Shown here: piece after piece, positions 42,907 to 52,570 of the stretch
Layout of the letters: every line of letters begins with the position of its first letter
Position numbering within the stretch: position 1 is the stretch's first letter
Source: Gottschalkia acidurici 9a
GTDB taxonomy: Bacteria; Bacillota; Clostridia; Tissierellales; Gottschalkiaceae
Direction of reading: 5' to 3'
Assembly (NCBI RefSeq): GCF_000299355.1
Contig: NC_018664.1
Location: forward strand, 927,115 to 991,114
DNA: 64,000 bases
Translations under genes and position numbers: made by a program
Notes under the pieces: generated by a model
Told to the model about the DNA's origin: nothing
What the model saw: only the letters and a program-made list of their open reading frames with translations
Databases searched by the model: none

Positions 42907-45303
42907 ATGCTAGTACCTGTTAAGTGGCTTAATGATTATGTTGATATTGAGATAGATAGTAAAGAATTAGCAGAAAAACTTACAGCTTCAGGATCACATG
43001 TTGAGACTATAGAAAGTGTTGATAAAGGTGTAGAAAATGTAGTTGTAGGTAAAATATTAAAAATAGAAAAACATCCAGATGCAGATAAACTTGTAATAAC
43101 TCAAATAGACACAGGAACAGAAGTAGTTCAAATAGTTACTGGAGCTAACAATATAAGTGAAGGAGATATAGTTCCCGTTGCTAAAGTAGGAGCAAAGTTA
43201 CCAGGAGGAGTTAAGATAAAGAAAGGTAAGCTTAGAGGAGTAGAATCTTTTGGAATGCTTTGTTCAGCGGAAGAGTTAGGAATAGCAGACAATGTAATAC
43301 CTAAGAACCAAAAAGACGGTATCTATATATTAAATGGAAACTATAAACTAGGAACTGATATAAAAGAAGAACTTTCATTAACTGGTGAGGTTATAGAGTT
43401 CGAAATAACTCCTAATAGACCAGATTGTCTAAGTATTATTGGAATGGCTAGAGAAACGGCTGCGACTTTAGGTGAACATTTAAAAGCACCAAAGATAAGC
43501 ATAGTAAATGAAGAAGGCAATATTAAAGACTTCTTAAACGGAATAGAAGTAGAAGATTCGTCACTTTGTAAAAGATACTATGCTAGAGTTATAAAAGATG
43601 TACAAATAAAAGAGTCTCCAATTTGGATGCAAACTAGACTTATGGAAGCAGGAGTAAGACCTATAAATAATATAGTGGATATAACAAACTATGTTATGCT
43701 GGAATTCGGTCAACCACTACATGCTTTTGATCTTGATACACTAAAAGGTAAGAAGATAGTAGTAAGGGAAGCAAAAGAAGGGGAAAAAATAAAAACTCTT
43801 GATGAAGTAGAGAGAAAGTTAGATCCTTCTATGCTTGTAATAGCAGATGAAAGTGACCCAGTTGCAATTGCAGGAGTTATGGGGGGCTTTGATACAGAAA
43901 TAACTGAAAATACGAAAAATATTCTTATAGAATCAGCAAACTTTAAAGGTAGATGTGTAAGACTTACTTCTAAAAAACTAGGACTTAGAACAGAAGCATC
44001 TACTAAGTATGAAAAAGGATTAGATCCTAATACTGCAGAAATAGCTTGTGAAAGAGTTTGTCAGCTTATAGAAGAAATAGGTGCTGGTAAAGTAATCGGC
44101 GGAGTTATAGATGTATATGAAAATAAAGTGGAAGAGAGAACTATTGAGCTTCCAGAAGAAAAGATAGCTAAAATCATAGGAAAAGAAATAGCTAGAGAAA
44201 AAGTAATAGAAATACTAAGTGAATTAGAAATAGAAACTGAATTCAAAGACGGCGTATATATATCTAAAAGACCTACATTTAGAAATGATTTAGAAATGGC
44301 AACGGATTTAGTAGAAGAAATAGCTAGAATCTATGGATTTGATAATATAGGATTTGCACCTTTAGTAGGAACTTTAACAAGAGGAGAAAAGTCTGCAACT
44401 AGAGTTTTAGAAGATATGGCTAAAAATATACTTTATGGTATTGGTCTAAATGAAATAATGACTTACTCATTTATAAGCCCTAGAACTTATGACAAAATAG
44501 CTCTACCTAAGGATGATCCAAAGAGAAACTATATTAAACTTAGAAATCCTTTAGGAGAAGACTATAGTGTAATGAGAACTACACTTATAGGAAACACAAT
44601 GGAAGTTTTATCAAGAAACTATAAATATGGGGTTGAAAGTGCATCTACTTTCGAAGTTGGAAATACTTTCATACCAAAACAACTACCAGTTACAGAACTT
44701 CCAGAAGAAAAGAAACTTCTTTCGTTAGGAATGTATGGAGAAGTAGACTTTTTCTCACTAAAAGGAGTAGTAGAAGAATTATTAAATAGACTTGGAATAA
44801 GTGAAAGTGAATATGAGCCGGTATCAGACAATACAACTTTCCATCCAGGAAGAACTGCAAAAATAGTAGTAGGTAATAAAGTTTTAGGAATAATAGGAGA
44901 AATACATCCAGACGTGCTTGAGAACTATGACATGAAAGAAAGATGTCTAATAGGAGAATTAGATTTTGATGCTATAGTTGAGTTATCAAACTTAGAGAAA
45001 AAATATAAGCCTCTTCCTAAATATCCATCAACAGCTAGAGATATAGCACTTTTAATAGATGAAGATGTATTGGTTAGAGAAATAGAAAAAATAATTCTTG
45101 CAAATGGAAAAGGATTAGTTGAAAGTATAAAGTTATTTGACGTATATACTGGTAGTCAAGTAGAAGAAGGAAAGAAAAGTGTTGCTTACTCTATAGTATA
45201 TAGATCAAGTGAGAAGACACTAACAGATGAAGAAGTAGTAAAAGTGCATGATAAGATTTTACAAGAATTAGAAGAAAAATTAAATGCAACTTTAAGAAGC
45301 TAA
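42907..45303 (+). CDS. pheT: Phenylalanyl-tRNA synthetase beta subunit
   Basis: This 798-residue subunit begins with a VPVKWLNDYVDI segment and an EMAP-type tRNA-binding domain (about 40-150, VGKILKIEKHPDADKLVI). It then has the B3/B4 editing domain, B5, the catalytic-like core and the C-terminal ferredoxin-fold anticodon-binding domain (about 705-798, YPSTARDIALLIDE). AAAGGAA precedes the ATG, 81 bases after pheS. Confidence 0.97.
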   Translation: MLVPVKWLNDYVDIEIDSKELAEKLTASGSHVETIESVDKGVENVVVGKILKIEKHPDADKLVITQIDTGTEVVQIVTGANNISEGDIVPVAKVGAKLPGGVKIKKGKLRGVESFGMLCSAEELGIADNVIPKNQKDGIYILNGNYKLGTDIKEELSLTGEVIEFEITPNRPDCLSIIGMARETAATLGEHLKAPKISIVNEEGNIKDFLNGIEVEDSSLCKRYYARVIKDVQIKESPIWMQTRLMEAGVRPINNIVDITNYVMLEFGQPLHAFDLDTLKGKKIVVREAKEGEKIKTLDEVERKLDPSMLVIADESDPVAIAGVMGGFDTEITENTKNILIESANFKGRCVRLTSKKLGLRTEASTKYEKGLDPNTAEIACERVCQLIEEIGAGKVIGGVIDVYENKVEERTIELPEEKIAKIIGKEIAREKVIEILSELEIETEFKDGVYISKRPTFRNDLEMATDLVEEIARIYGFDNIGFAPLVGTLTRGEKSATRVLEDMAKNILYGIGLNEIMTYSFISPRTYDKIALPKDDPKRNYIKLRNPLGEDYSVMRTTLIGNTMEVLSRNYKYGVESASTFEVGNTFIPKQLPVTELPEEKKLLSLGMYGEVDFFSLKGVVEELLNRLGISESEYEPVSDNTTFHPGRTAKIVVGNKVLGIIGEIHPDVLENYDMKERCLIGELDFDAIVELSNLEKKYKPLPKYPSTARDIALLIDEDVLVREIEKIILANGKGLVESIKLFDVYTGSQVEEGKKSVAYSIVYRSSEKTLTDEEVVKVHDKILQELEEKLNATLRS

Positions 45304-45598
45304 GTATAAGTAAATAATTAAAAAAATTTTAAGTGATCTAAGGCAATCAATACTCTTAGAGAGTTAATATCAATTAAAGAATAGAATTCCAGAAGTTTAG
45401 TTTAAACTTTTAGGATTCTATTCTTTATTTTTATGTTACTCTAAGTTAAATGGCTAAGAATAACATAAAAGATTAACATAGTTTATGTTATAATACTAAA
45501 AGAAATAAAATTAAATATAACTCTTATAAAATATAAAGGAAAATACATATATAAAGACGAAATAGTAATTAGATAGGTTGAAAGAGAGGGTTAGCGTT
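45304..45598. other. Intergenic region between pheT and zapA
   Basis: This gap of about 295 bases holds the pheT terminator and a probable zapA promoter with an extended -10 (TGTTATAAT, 45486-45494) but a poor -35. No gene was seen. Confidence 0.5.
45376..45432 (+). terminator. Intrinsic terminator after pheT
   Basis: AAAGAATAGAATTCC (45376-45390) pairs with GGATTCTATTCTTT (45413-45426), with an inner AAGTTTA/TAAACTT helix, then T-rich sequence. Confidence 0.88.
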
Positions 45599-46237
45599 GT
45601 GACTGATAGAAAAAAAGTTATAGTTAATATAAATAGGCAAGACTATACTGTAGTAAGTATAGAATCAGAAGAATATATAAAAGAAATAGCACGATATGTA
45701 GATGAGAATATAAAAGAAATATTGGATAAAAATAGCAAGCTAAGCAATACTATGGCGGGAGTATTAGCTGCTTTTAATATAGCGGATAGATATTATAAAA
45801 AGTCATATGAATTAAAAGATATAAAAGAAAATGTAGTAAAGCCATTGAATGAACTAGAAGAAACTAAAAAAGAATTAGAAGAAACTAAAATTAAAATAGA
45901 AATTATAAAAGAAGAGAGCGAAGCTAAAGTAAAAGCTATAAAAGAAGAAAGTGAAACAAAAATACAATCTATAATAGAAGAAAATGAGAATGAAATAAAA
46001 AATTTAAAAGAAGAAAATGAACCATATAAAGAGCAACTATTGAAAGCGAAAAATGAAATAGAACAATTGACTAAAAAGAACAAACAATTTGAAAACGCTA
46101 TACAAATAAAAGAAGATGAACTTTTAAGCAATCAAAAAATAATAAATGATTTACAAGATAAAATATTTGAACATCAAATGGAAATAGTACAGATGAAGAA
46201 GCAATTGGAAGAATCTTTAAAGTTACTAGATAAATAA
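45599..46237 (+). CDS. zapA: Cell division protein ZapA with long coiled coil
   Basis: This 212-residue protein promotes FtsZ bundling at midcell. Residues 1-85 are the ZapA domain (VIVNINRQDYTVVSIESEE, IARYVDENIKEIL, VLAAFNIADRYYK). The remaining 125 residues are a Glu/Lys-rich heptad coiled coil, much longer than in the roughly 85-residue Bacillus protein. GTG 45599 is preferred over TTG 45578, since AGAGGG lies at good distance and the family usually starts there. ZapA between pheT and mutS2-type genes is conserved in Firmicutes. Confidence 0.88.
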   Translation: MTDRKKVIVNINRQDYTVVSIESEEYIKEIARYVDENIKEILDKNSKLSNTMAGVLAAFNIADRYYKKSYELKDIKENVVKPLNELEETKKELEETKIKIEIIKEESEAKVKAIKEESETKIQSIIEENENEIKNLKEENEPYKEQLLKAKNEIEQLTKKNKQFENAIQIKEDELLSNQKIINDLQDKIFEHQMEIVQMKKQLEESLKLLDK

Positions 46238-46304
46238 TCAAGTGAATAAGAAATAGTTTACTCTGGAAAACTAAACGAAACATGTTTTTTTTGGAGGGAA
46301 TACT

Positions 46305-46925
46305 ATGCACAATCATTTATCTATAGATCCAATTTATATGTTAAGAGCATTTGGTGGATATTTTGTAACACTTTTGATAGTTAGAATAATGGGTAAAAGA
46401 TCAATAGGAGAATTAGGCCCTTTTGATTTTGTACTTATGGCAAGTATAGGAGATGTAATGGCATTCATGATGGTCGAAAGAAAGGTGCCTTTTCATGATG
46501 GAGTGCTAGTAATAGCTACATTGGCGAGCTTAGAGCTAATACTTTCAAAAATCACAATAAAGAGTCAGAAAATGGCTAAGATTATAGAAGGAGAGCCTAC
46601 TGTATTAATTGAAGGTGGAAAGCTTATAAGAGAGAATTTAGAAAAAGAAAAAATAAGTTATGAAGATGTAAGAAAAGAGCTCAGAGGCTATGGTCTAGAA
46701 GACGAATCAGTGGTTGAAAAGATGACTATAGAATCGTGTGGTCAATTTAGTGTTATCTTAAAAGAAGAAGAAGGGCCTGTTACAAAGAAAGATTTAGGAA
46801 TACATGGTGAGGGAAAAACATCACAGTATATAGATGAAAGATTTTCACAGGTAGAAAAAGAAATCAATAGATTGAATACAACGATTAATAACCTTATAAT
46901 AGAACTTAGAAATAACAATAAATAA
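46305..46925 (+). CDS. DUF421 (YetF-like) membrane protein
   Basis: This 206-residue protein has three N-terminal membrane helices with the DUF421 signature VRIMGKRSIGELGPFDFVLM. A cytoplasmic domain follows with EGEPTVLIEGGKLIRENLEKEKI. The last 25 residues form a coiled coil. YetF-type proteins are linked to spore germination or resistance, with no defined activity. GGAGGG precedes the ATG. A terminator follows the stop. Confidence 0.9.
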   Translation: MHNHLSIDPIYMLRAFGGYFVTLLIVRIMGKRSIGELGPFDFVLMASIGDVMAFMMVERKVPFHDGVLVIATLASLELILSKITIKSQKMAKIIEGEPTVLIEGGKLIRENLEKEKISYEDVRKELRGYGLEDESVVEKMTIESCGQFSVILKEEEGPVTKKDLGIHGEGKTSQYIDERFSQVEKEINRLNTTINNLIIELRNNNK

Positions 46926-46950
46926 GAGTAGGCTACTACTCTTTTATTTA
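46924..46950 (+). terminator. Short terminator after the DUF421 gene
   Basis: AAGAGTAG (46924-46931) pairs with CTACTCTT (46936-46943) around GCTA, followed by TTATTTAATTTT. The stem begins inside the stop codon. Confidence 0.7.
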
Positions 46951-46970
46951 ATTTTGGAGAGGATGTATTT

Positions 46971-49409
46971 ATGTTAAAAGAACTAGAACTACTAGCACCG
47001 GTTGGAAGTGTGGAGTCATTATATGCAGCTATAAAAAATGGAGCAGATGCTGTTTACTTAGGAGGTAAACTTTTTAACGCCAGACAATATGCATCTAATT
47101 TCGATTATGATGAACTTAAATCAGCTGTAGAATACGCTCACTTAAGAGATGTAAAAGTATATGTAGTAGTAAATATAATATTAAAAGATGAAGAGTTAAA
47201 AGAAGCTATAGACTATATAATATATCTTTATAATATAGATGTGGACGCACTCATAATACAAGATCTAGGACTATATAGAATTATTAAGACAATGCTTCCA
47301 GACTTCGAGATACATGGAAGTACACAGATGAGTATAAATAACTATATGGGAGCAAGTTTTCTAGAAGAAATAGGATTTAAAAGAGCTATTCTAGCTAGAG
47401 AATTATCGGTAGAAGAAACTAAAGAAATAAGTGAAAAAAATAATATAGAGTTAGAAACTTTCGTACATGGTGCGCTTTGTGTTAGTTACTCTGGACAATG
47501 CCTGATAAGTAGTATGATAGGAGGTAGGAGTGGAAATAGGGGAACTTGTGCCCAACCATGTAGAATGAAATATACAATAGTAGATACTAAAAATAATAAA
47601 TCATTAAACAGAGAATTTGATGAAAAACATATAATGAGCTTAAAAGACTTAAATAGTATAGAAAATTTAAACGATATAATAAATGCAGGTGTAATTTCTC
47701 TGAAATTAGAGGGAAGAATGAAAAAGCCAGAATATGTAGCAGTAATAGTAAATAGATATAGAAAAGCTATAGACAACATATTAGGTAAAGAAAAGAAAAG
47801 TATAACAGAAAAGGATCAAAAAGATATAGCTCAAATGTTTAATCGTGGGTTTACTAGTGGATTCCTGAAGCAAGACTTTGGAAGAAATATAGTATCACTT
47901 GATAAGCCTAATAATAGGGGGATATATATAGGAAAAGTTATCAAGGCAGATCGAGAATTTACTTATATAAAATTAGAGGACTCTCTAAAAAAAGGCGACG
48001 GAATAGAAATAGTAGGAAAAGATGGAGAAGGTAAAGGTCTTATAATAGACTCTATAACTATTGATAATAAGAATGTTGCTAAGATAAGATGTATTAGGGA
48101 AGCTAAACCTGGTGATATAGTAAATAAAACTTTAGATATAGACTTAAATGAAAAAGCTAGAGCTAGTTTTGAAAAAAGTAAGAAGAATAAAAAACATCCA
48201 ATATACATGGAAATAGAAATAAAGATAGGAAAACCTGTATGTCTAAAAGTATTAGATAATGAAAACCAAGCAGTAGTTAAAAGTGAAGAATTAGCTGAGA
48301 AGGCAATGAAAGTTAGTTTGACAGAAGAAAAAGTTAGAGGTCAAATGGAGAAATTAGGGGATACTCCTTATATATTGGAGAGTATAGAAGTATCACTAGA
48401 AGATGAAGTTATGGTACCCGTAAGTGTACTGAATAAGCTAAGAAGAGAAGCTATATCAAAGCTAGTTGAAAAAAGAGGTAATTTTAATGGTAGAATAATA
48501 GTAAAAAGAAGTGATTTAGAAGAGAAAATAAAAGAACTTTTTAATTTCCCGGGAAAAAATGAAAATAAAAGTAGAAAAATAAGTGTAAAGGTAGACAATA
48601 TCGGGCAATTTAAAGAATTAAATCTTGATAAATTAGATAGAGTGTATCTAAATTTCAAAGAAGATATAGATGACCTAGTGAAAGAAGTTAAGAAATATAA
48701 TAAGGAAGTATATATATCAACAGAAAAAATAGTAGAAAATAAAGAGTTTAACAAACTACAGGAAATATTTGATAAAATAATAGAGGATATAGATGGAATA
48801 AGTGTGTCTAACTTAGGTACATTAAAACTTGTTAAAGATAGATATGATACTAAAATTCACTGTGATATAGGTTTAAATATATTTAACACGTCTACAGTAA
48901 AATTGCTTTCGGAAAACAAAGTAAGTAGCTCTACACTATCGCCAGAACTCAAACTTAGTCAGATAGAGAAAATATGTAGAAGTGATATTATGCAATACGA
49001 AGTAATAGGATATGGATATTTACCTGTAATGGTTATGAAACACTGTCCTATGTCAGTAATAAAAAACTGTAAATCCATGAAAGAATGTAAAAATTGTAAC
49101 TTAAGAGAAGGTTATGGACTTTTAGATAGAAAAGATATGATTTTTGATTTCAAAAGAAAAGAAAATAGTACTATTATCTACAATAGTCAGCCAATAGTAG
49201 TTCCAGAGCATTTGGCAAAAATATACTCTAGTAAAGTGGATATGGTTAGATTAGACTTTACCTTGGAAGAAGAAGTAAAAGATATACAAGCAGCATATTA
49301 TGATTTTGCTAATGGAAAAATAGACATAAGTGAAATAGAGAGGTTTGTAGATAAGCTTAAAACTAAAGAGGGGATAACTAACGGTCACTTTTTTAGAGGT
49401 GTATTATAG
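46971..49409 (+). CDS. Peptidase U32 family protein with C-terminal extension
   Basis: This 812-residue protein opens with ELLAPVGSVESLYAAIKNGA and has the U32 signatures EIHGSTQMSINN and ELETFVHGALCVSYSGQCL. The cysteine-rich GNRGTCAQPCR and the late CPMSVIKNCKSMKECKNCN fit an iron-sulfur site. Members such as RlhA hydroxylate 23S rRNA, and others were described as collagenase-like peptidases. The long form with a DUF3656-type C-terminal part is typical of Firmicutes. The exact substrate is not known from sequence. GAGAGG precedes the ATG. mutS2 follows after 9 bases. Confidence 0.92.
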   Translation: MLKELELLAPVGSVESLYAAIKNGADAVYLGGKLFNARQYASNFDYDELKSAVEYAHLRDVKVYVVVNIILKDEELKEAIDYIIYLYNIDVDALIIQDLGLYRIIKTMLPDFEIHGSTQMSINNYMGASFLEEIGFKRAILARELSVEETKEISEKNNIELETFVHGALCVSYSGQCLISSMIGGRSGNRGTCAQPCRMKYTIVDTKNNKSLNREFDEKHIMSLKDLNSIENLNDIINAGVISLKLEGRMKKPEYVAVIVNRYRKAIDNILGKEKKSITEKDQKDIAQMFNRGFTSGFLKQDFGRNIVSLDKPNNRGIYIGKVIKADREFTYIKLEDSLKKGDGIEIVGKDGEGKGLIIDSITIDNKNVAKIRCIREAKPGDIVNKTLDIDLNEKARASFEKSKKNKKHPIYMEIEIKIGKPVCLKVLDNENQAVVKSEELAEKAMKVSLTEEKVRGQMEKLGDTPYILESIEVSLEDEVMVPVSVLNKLRREAISKLVEKRGNFNGRIIVKRSDLEEKIKELFNFPGKNENKSRKISVKVDNIGQFKELNLDKLDRVYLNFKEDIDDLVKEVKKYNKEVYISTEKIVENKEFNKLQEIFDKIIEDIDGISVSNLGTLKLVKDRYDTKIHCDIGLNIFNTSTVKLLSENKVSSSTLSPELKLSQIEKICRSDIMQYEVIGYGYLPVMVMKHCPMSVIKNCKSMKECKNCNLREGYGLLDRKDMIFDFKRKENSTIIYNSQPIVVPEHLAKIYSSKVDMVRLDFTLEEEVKDIQAAYYDFANGKIDISEIERFVDKLKTKEGITNGHFFRGVL

Positions 49410-49418
49410 GAGGAGTAT

Positions 49419-51797
49419 ATGAACGAAAAGACTTTAAGGGTACTTGAGTATAGCAAAATAATAGAAAAATTAACAGATAAGACGGAATCATCTCTAGGAG
49501 AAGAAATAGCTTTAAAACTAAGTCCAAGTTTAAACTACGAGGAAGTTAAATATCTACAAGATGAAACCGATGAAGCAGTTAGTTTACTTTTAAAAAGAGG
49601 GAGTCCACCATTAGGGGGAATACATGATGTATTATCAGAAGTTAAAAGAGCAGAAATAGGTGGTATACTTTCTCCGGGCGGATTATTAAGAGTAGCTGAT
49701 ACTATAAGAGCAGCAAGAAAGATAAAAGGATTTTTAAAACAAGAAAAAGATGAAAATAATTCAAGCTATCCAATACTAGAGAGTTTGATTGGAGATTTAA
49801 ACTCATATAGAGAAATAGAAGATAATATTTTTAATGCTATAGTAAGCGAAGAAGAGATATCTGACAATGCAAGTTCTAACTTAAGAAATATAAGAAAACA
49901 AATACAAATTAAAAATGATAATATAAGAACTAAATTAAACTCTATAATAAACTCTAGTACAAATAAAAAGTATCTTCAAGATGCGATTATAACTATTAGA
50001 AGTGAGAGATATGTAGTTCCTGTAAAGCAAGAATATAGAAGTATATTTCCTGGACTTATTCACGATCAATCATCTAGTGGGGCAACTTTATTTATAGAGC
50101 CTATGGCAATAGTAAACTTAAATAACGAGCTGAAAGAACTTAAGCTTAATGAAAAGAAAGAAATAGAAAAAATTCTTACAGAACTTAGTGAGATGGTCGG
50201 AGAAGAAAATGAAGGAATTAGATCAAATCAAAAGATACTTAGCCAAATAGACTTTATATTTGCAAAGGGAAAATTATCACTAGATATGAATGGAAGTAAG
50301 CCAAACATAAACAACAGAGGATATATAAATATTAAAAAAGGTAGACATCCATTACTTGGTGTTAAAGATGTAGTTCCTACGGATATCTACTTAGGTGATA
50401 ATTTCACTACACTTTTGATCACAGGACCGAATACTGGAGGTAAAACTGTTACATTAAAAACAGTAGGTCTCTTTACACTTATGATGCAGTCAGGACTACA
50501 AGTTCCGGTAGAACATGGAACTGAAATGGCTGTATTTGAAAATATATTTGCAGATATCGGTGATGAACAGAGTATCGAGCAGAGTTTAAGTACATTTTCA
50601 TCTCATATGACAAATATAGTAGATATTCTTAATAACTTAGACGATAATTCTCTAGTATTATTTGATGAATTAGGTGCTGGGACTGATCCTACTGAAGGAG
50701 CAGCATTAGCTATGTCTATATTAGACTATCTTTATAATAGAAAGATAAGAACCGTAGCAACTACTCACTATAGTGAGTTAAAAGTATATGCACTTACAAC
50801 TGAAGGTATAGAAAATGCATCCGTAGAGTTTAATGTGGAAACTCTTAGCCCAACATATAGACTATTAATAGGAGTACCAGGAAAGTCTAATGCTTTTGAA
50901 ATTTCTAAAAGACTAGGACTTCAGGACTTTATAATAGATAGCGCAAAGGAATTTATATCTAAAGAGAACATAGCATTTGAGGATGTATTAGCAAGTATAG
51001 AAAAAGACAGAATAGAAACTGAAAAGAACAGAGAAGAAGCTAATAGACTTAGAAGAGAAGTAAATCAACTAAAAGAAGAATTAGAAGAAAAGACATTAAA
51101 AATAGAAAATAATAGAGAAAAAATTCTAAGAGAAGCAAGAGAAGAAGCTAGAAATGTTCTGTTAAAAGCAAGAGCAGAATCTGAAGAAATACTAAATGAA
51201 CTAAAAGAAGTATCTATAGAAATAGAAAAAGAACAAAGTAGAAGATTACAAGAAGCTAAGGAAAAACTTAAAGGAAATATAGATAATATAGAAGGTGACT
51301 TATCTGAACAGATATTATCTAAGAAAAGTGCAAAACCTCTAGCTAGTGTAGACATAGGAGAGAATGTTAAAATACTTTCATTAAATCAAACGGGTACAGT
51401 TTTATCAGCACCAGATGAAAATGGAAATGTTTTAGTTCAAGTAGGTATAATGAAGATAACAGTACCACTAGATACTATAGAAAAGTCTAAGAAAGAAAGT
51501 AAAGTACAAACTAAAGGGTCAGCAAAATCTGTTATAAAAAGTAAATCAGTGAATGTAAAATCAGATCTTGACCTTAGAGGACAGAATTTAGAAGAAGCTA
51601 TGTTAGAGGTAGACAAGTTCTTAGACGATGCATACCTAGCAGGATTAAAAGTTGTTAATATCATTCACGGAAAAGGTACGGGTATACTGAGAGAAGGAAT
51701 AGGACAGTTGTTAAAAAGACATAGACATGTAAAAGCAAGTAGACTAGGTAACTACGGTGAAGGTGGAACTGGAGTAACTGTAGTTGAAATTAAGTAG
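49419..51797 (+). CDS. mutS2: MutS2 ATPase/endonuclease
   Basis: This 792-residue protein acts in suppression of recombination and in ribosome collision rescue. It has the MutS-type core without a mismatch-recognition domain, Walker A GPNTGGKT (336-343) and FDELGAGTDPTEGAAL (Walker B). A coiled coil spans about 520-635. The C-terminal Smr nuclease domain shows DLRGQNLEEAMLEV and IIHGKGTGILREGI. AGGAGG precedes the ATG. It lies 9 bases after the U32 gene and 8 bases before the DUF523 gene. Confidence 0.97.
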   Translation: MNEKTLRVLEYSKIIEKLTDKTESSLGEEIALKLSPSLNYEEVKYLQDETDEAVSLLLKRGSPPLGGIHDVLSEVKRAEIGGILSPGGLLRVADTIRAARKIKGFLKQEKDENNSSYPILESLIGDLNSYREIEDNIFNAIVSEEEISDNASSNLRNIRKQIQIKNDNIRTKLNSIINSSTNKKYLQDAIITIRSERYVVPVKQEYRSIFPGLIHDQSSSGATLFIEPMAIVNLNNELKELKLNEKKEIEKILTELSEMVGEENEGIRSNQKILSQIDFIFAKGKLSLDMNGSKPNINNRGYINIKKGRHPLLGVKDVVPTDIYLGDNFTTLLITGPNTGGKTVTLKTVGLFTLMMQSGLQVPVEHGTEMAVFENIFADIGDEQSIEQSLSTFSSHMTNIVDILNNLDDNSLVLFDELGAGTDPTEGAALAMSILDYLYNRKIRTVATTHYSELKVYALTTEGIENASVEFNVETLSPTYRLLIGVPGKSNAFEISKRLGLQDFIIDSAKEFISKENIAFEDVLASIEKDRIETEKNREEANRLRREVNQLKEELEEKTLKIENNREKILREAREEARNVLLKARAESEEILNELKEVSIEIEKEQSRRLQEAKEKLKGNIDNIEGDLSEQILSKKSAKPLASVDIGENVKILSLNQTGTVLSAPDENGNVLVQVGIMKITVPLDTIEKSKKESKVQTKGSAKSVIKSKSVNVKSDLDLRGQNLEEAMLEVDKFLDDAYLAGLKVVNIIHGKGTGILREGIGQLLKRHRHVKASRLGNYGEGGTGVTVVEIK

Positions 51798-51805
51798 GTG
51801 AAAAA

Positions 51806-52231
51806 ATGTATATAATAAGTGCTTGCTTAGCAGGAATAGACTGTAAATATGATGGGAAAAACAATAAAAATGAAAAGATCTTAAAACTAGTACAAGAAGG
51901 TAAAGCTATTTTAGTATGTCCAGAACAATTAGGAGGTCTAAGCACCCCTAGACTACCTAGCGAAATAGTGCCTGATAATGGAAATGTAAAAGTTATATCA
52001 AACAATGGAAAAGATGTAACAGAAAACTTTCTTAAGGGAGCAGAAGAAACTCTTAAAATAGCAAAAATGATGGGAATAAAAAAAGCAATATTAAAGGCTA
52101 GAAGTCCTTCTTGTGGATATGGGAAAATATATGATGGAACTTTTTCGAAGACTATCATTAAAGGAAATGGAGTAACATCTGAGTTATTAGAGAAAAATGG
52201 AATAAAGATATATACTGAAGAGGACTTGTGA
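51806..52231 (+). CDS. DUF523 family protein
   Basis: This 141-residue protein matches DUF523. It begins IISACLAGIDCKYDGKNNKN, then has CPEQLGGLSTPR, and KARSPSCGYGKIYDG near position 100. The conserved cysteines suggest a metal or iron-sulfur site. In some bacteria such a domain is linked to 2-thiouracil desulfidase (TudS) activity, but this copy cannot be assigned with certainty. It starts 8 bases after mutS2 with AGGTGAA upstream. Confidence 0.9.
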   Translation: MYIISACLAGIDCKYDGKNNKNEKILKLVQEGKAILVCPEQLGGLSTPRLPSEIVPDNGNVKVISNNGKDVTENFLKGAEETLKIAKMMGIKKAILKARSPSCGYGKIYDGTFSKTIIKGNGVTSELLEKNGIKIYTEEDL

Positions 52232-52250
52232 TTACTACACAAGTCCTTTA
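52221..52250 (+). terminator. Intrinsic terminator overlapping the DUF523 stop
   Basis: AGGACTTGTG (52221-52230) pairs with CACAAGTCCT (52238-52247). The stop codon is partly in the stem and the following tail is TTATCT. Confidence 0.7.
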
Positions 52251-52570
52251 TCTATAGTTGTATACTATTTTATAAAATAAGAATTTGAGAAAAGACAAGA
52301 TTAAATCAATATAAATATTATATATACAAAAACAAGCTATAAATAATAATTCTATATTTGACACGTATATAATTTATGATAGGATTTCATGTGAATATAA
52401 ATCAAATGTTTGAATTTATGTTACACTTCCAAATTATCATATAGAAAGTTTCTAAAATAAATGTAACATTATATTGTGAAAGCCACTAATATATAATCAA
52501 AGGCAATATGAATATAGACTTAAGTTTACTACTGGGTTCTATAATAAATTAGTATTATTTAAAAAAGGAG
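52232..52570. other. Intergenic region before the secreted Cu-amine-oxidase-N-like gene
   Basis: This 339-base AT-rich gap holds the DUF523 terminator and a candidate promoter, TTGACA (52358-52363) with TAGGAT (52380-52385) at 16-base spacing. A TGTTACA/TGTAACA pair 40-50 bases apart is weak. No gene or repeat was found. Confidence 0.45.

Noticed and set aside
52410-52475. TGTTACA/TGTAACA inverted pair as an operator
   Set aside because: Seven bases at 40-50 base spacing in very AT-rich DNA is within chance expectation.
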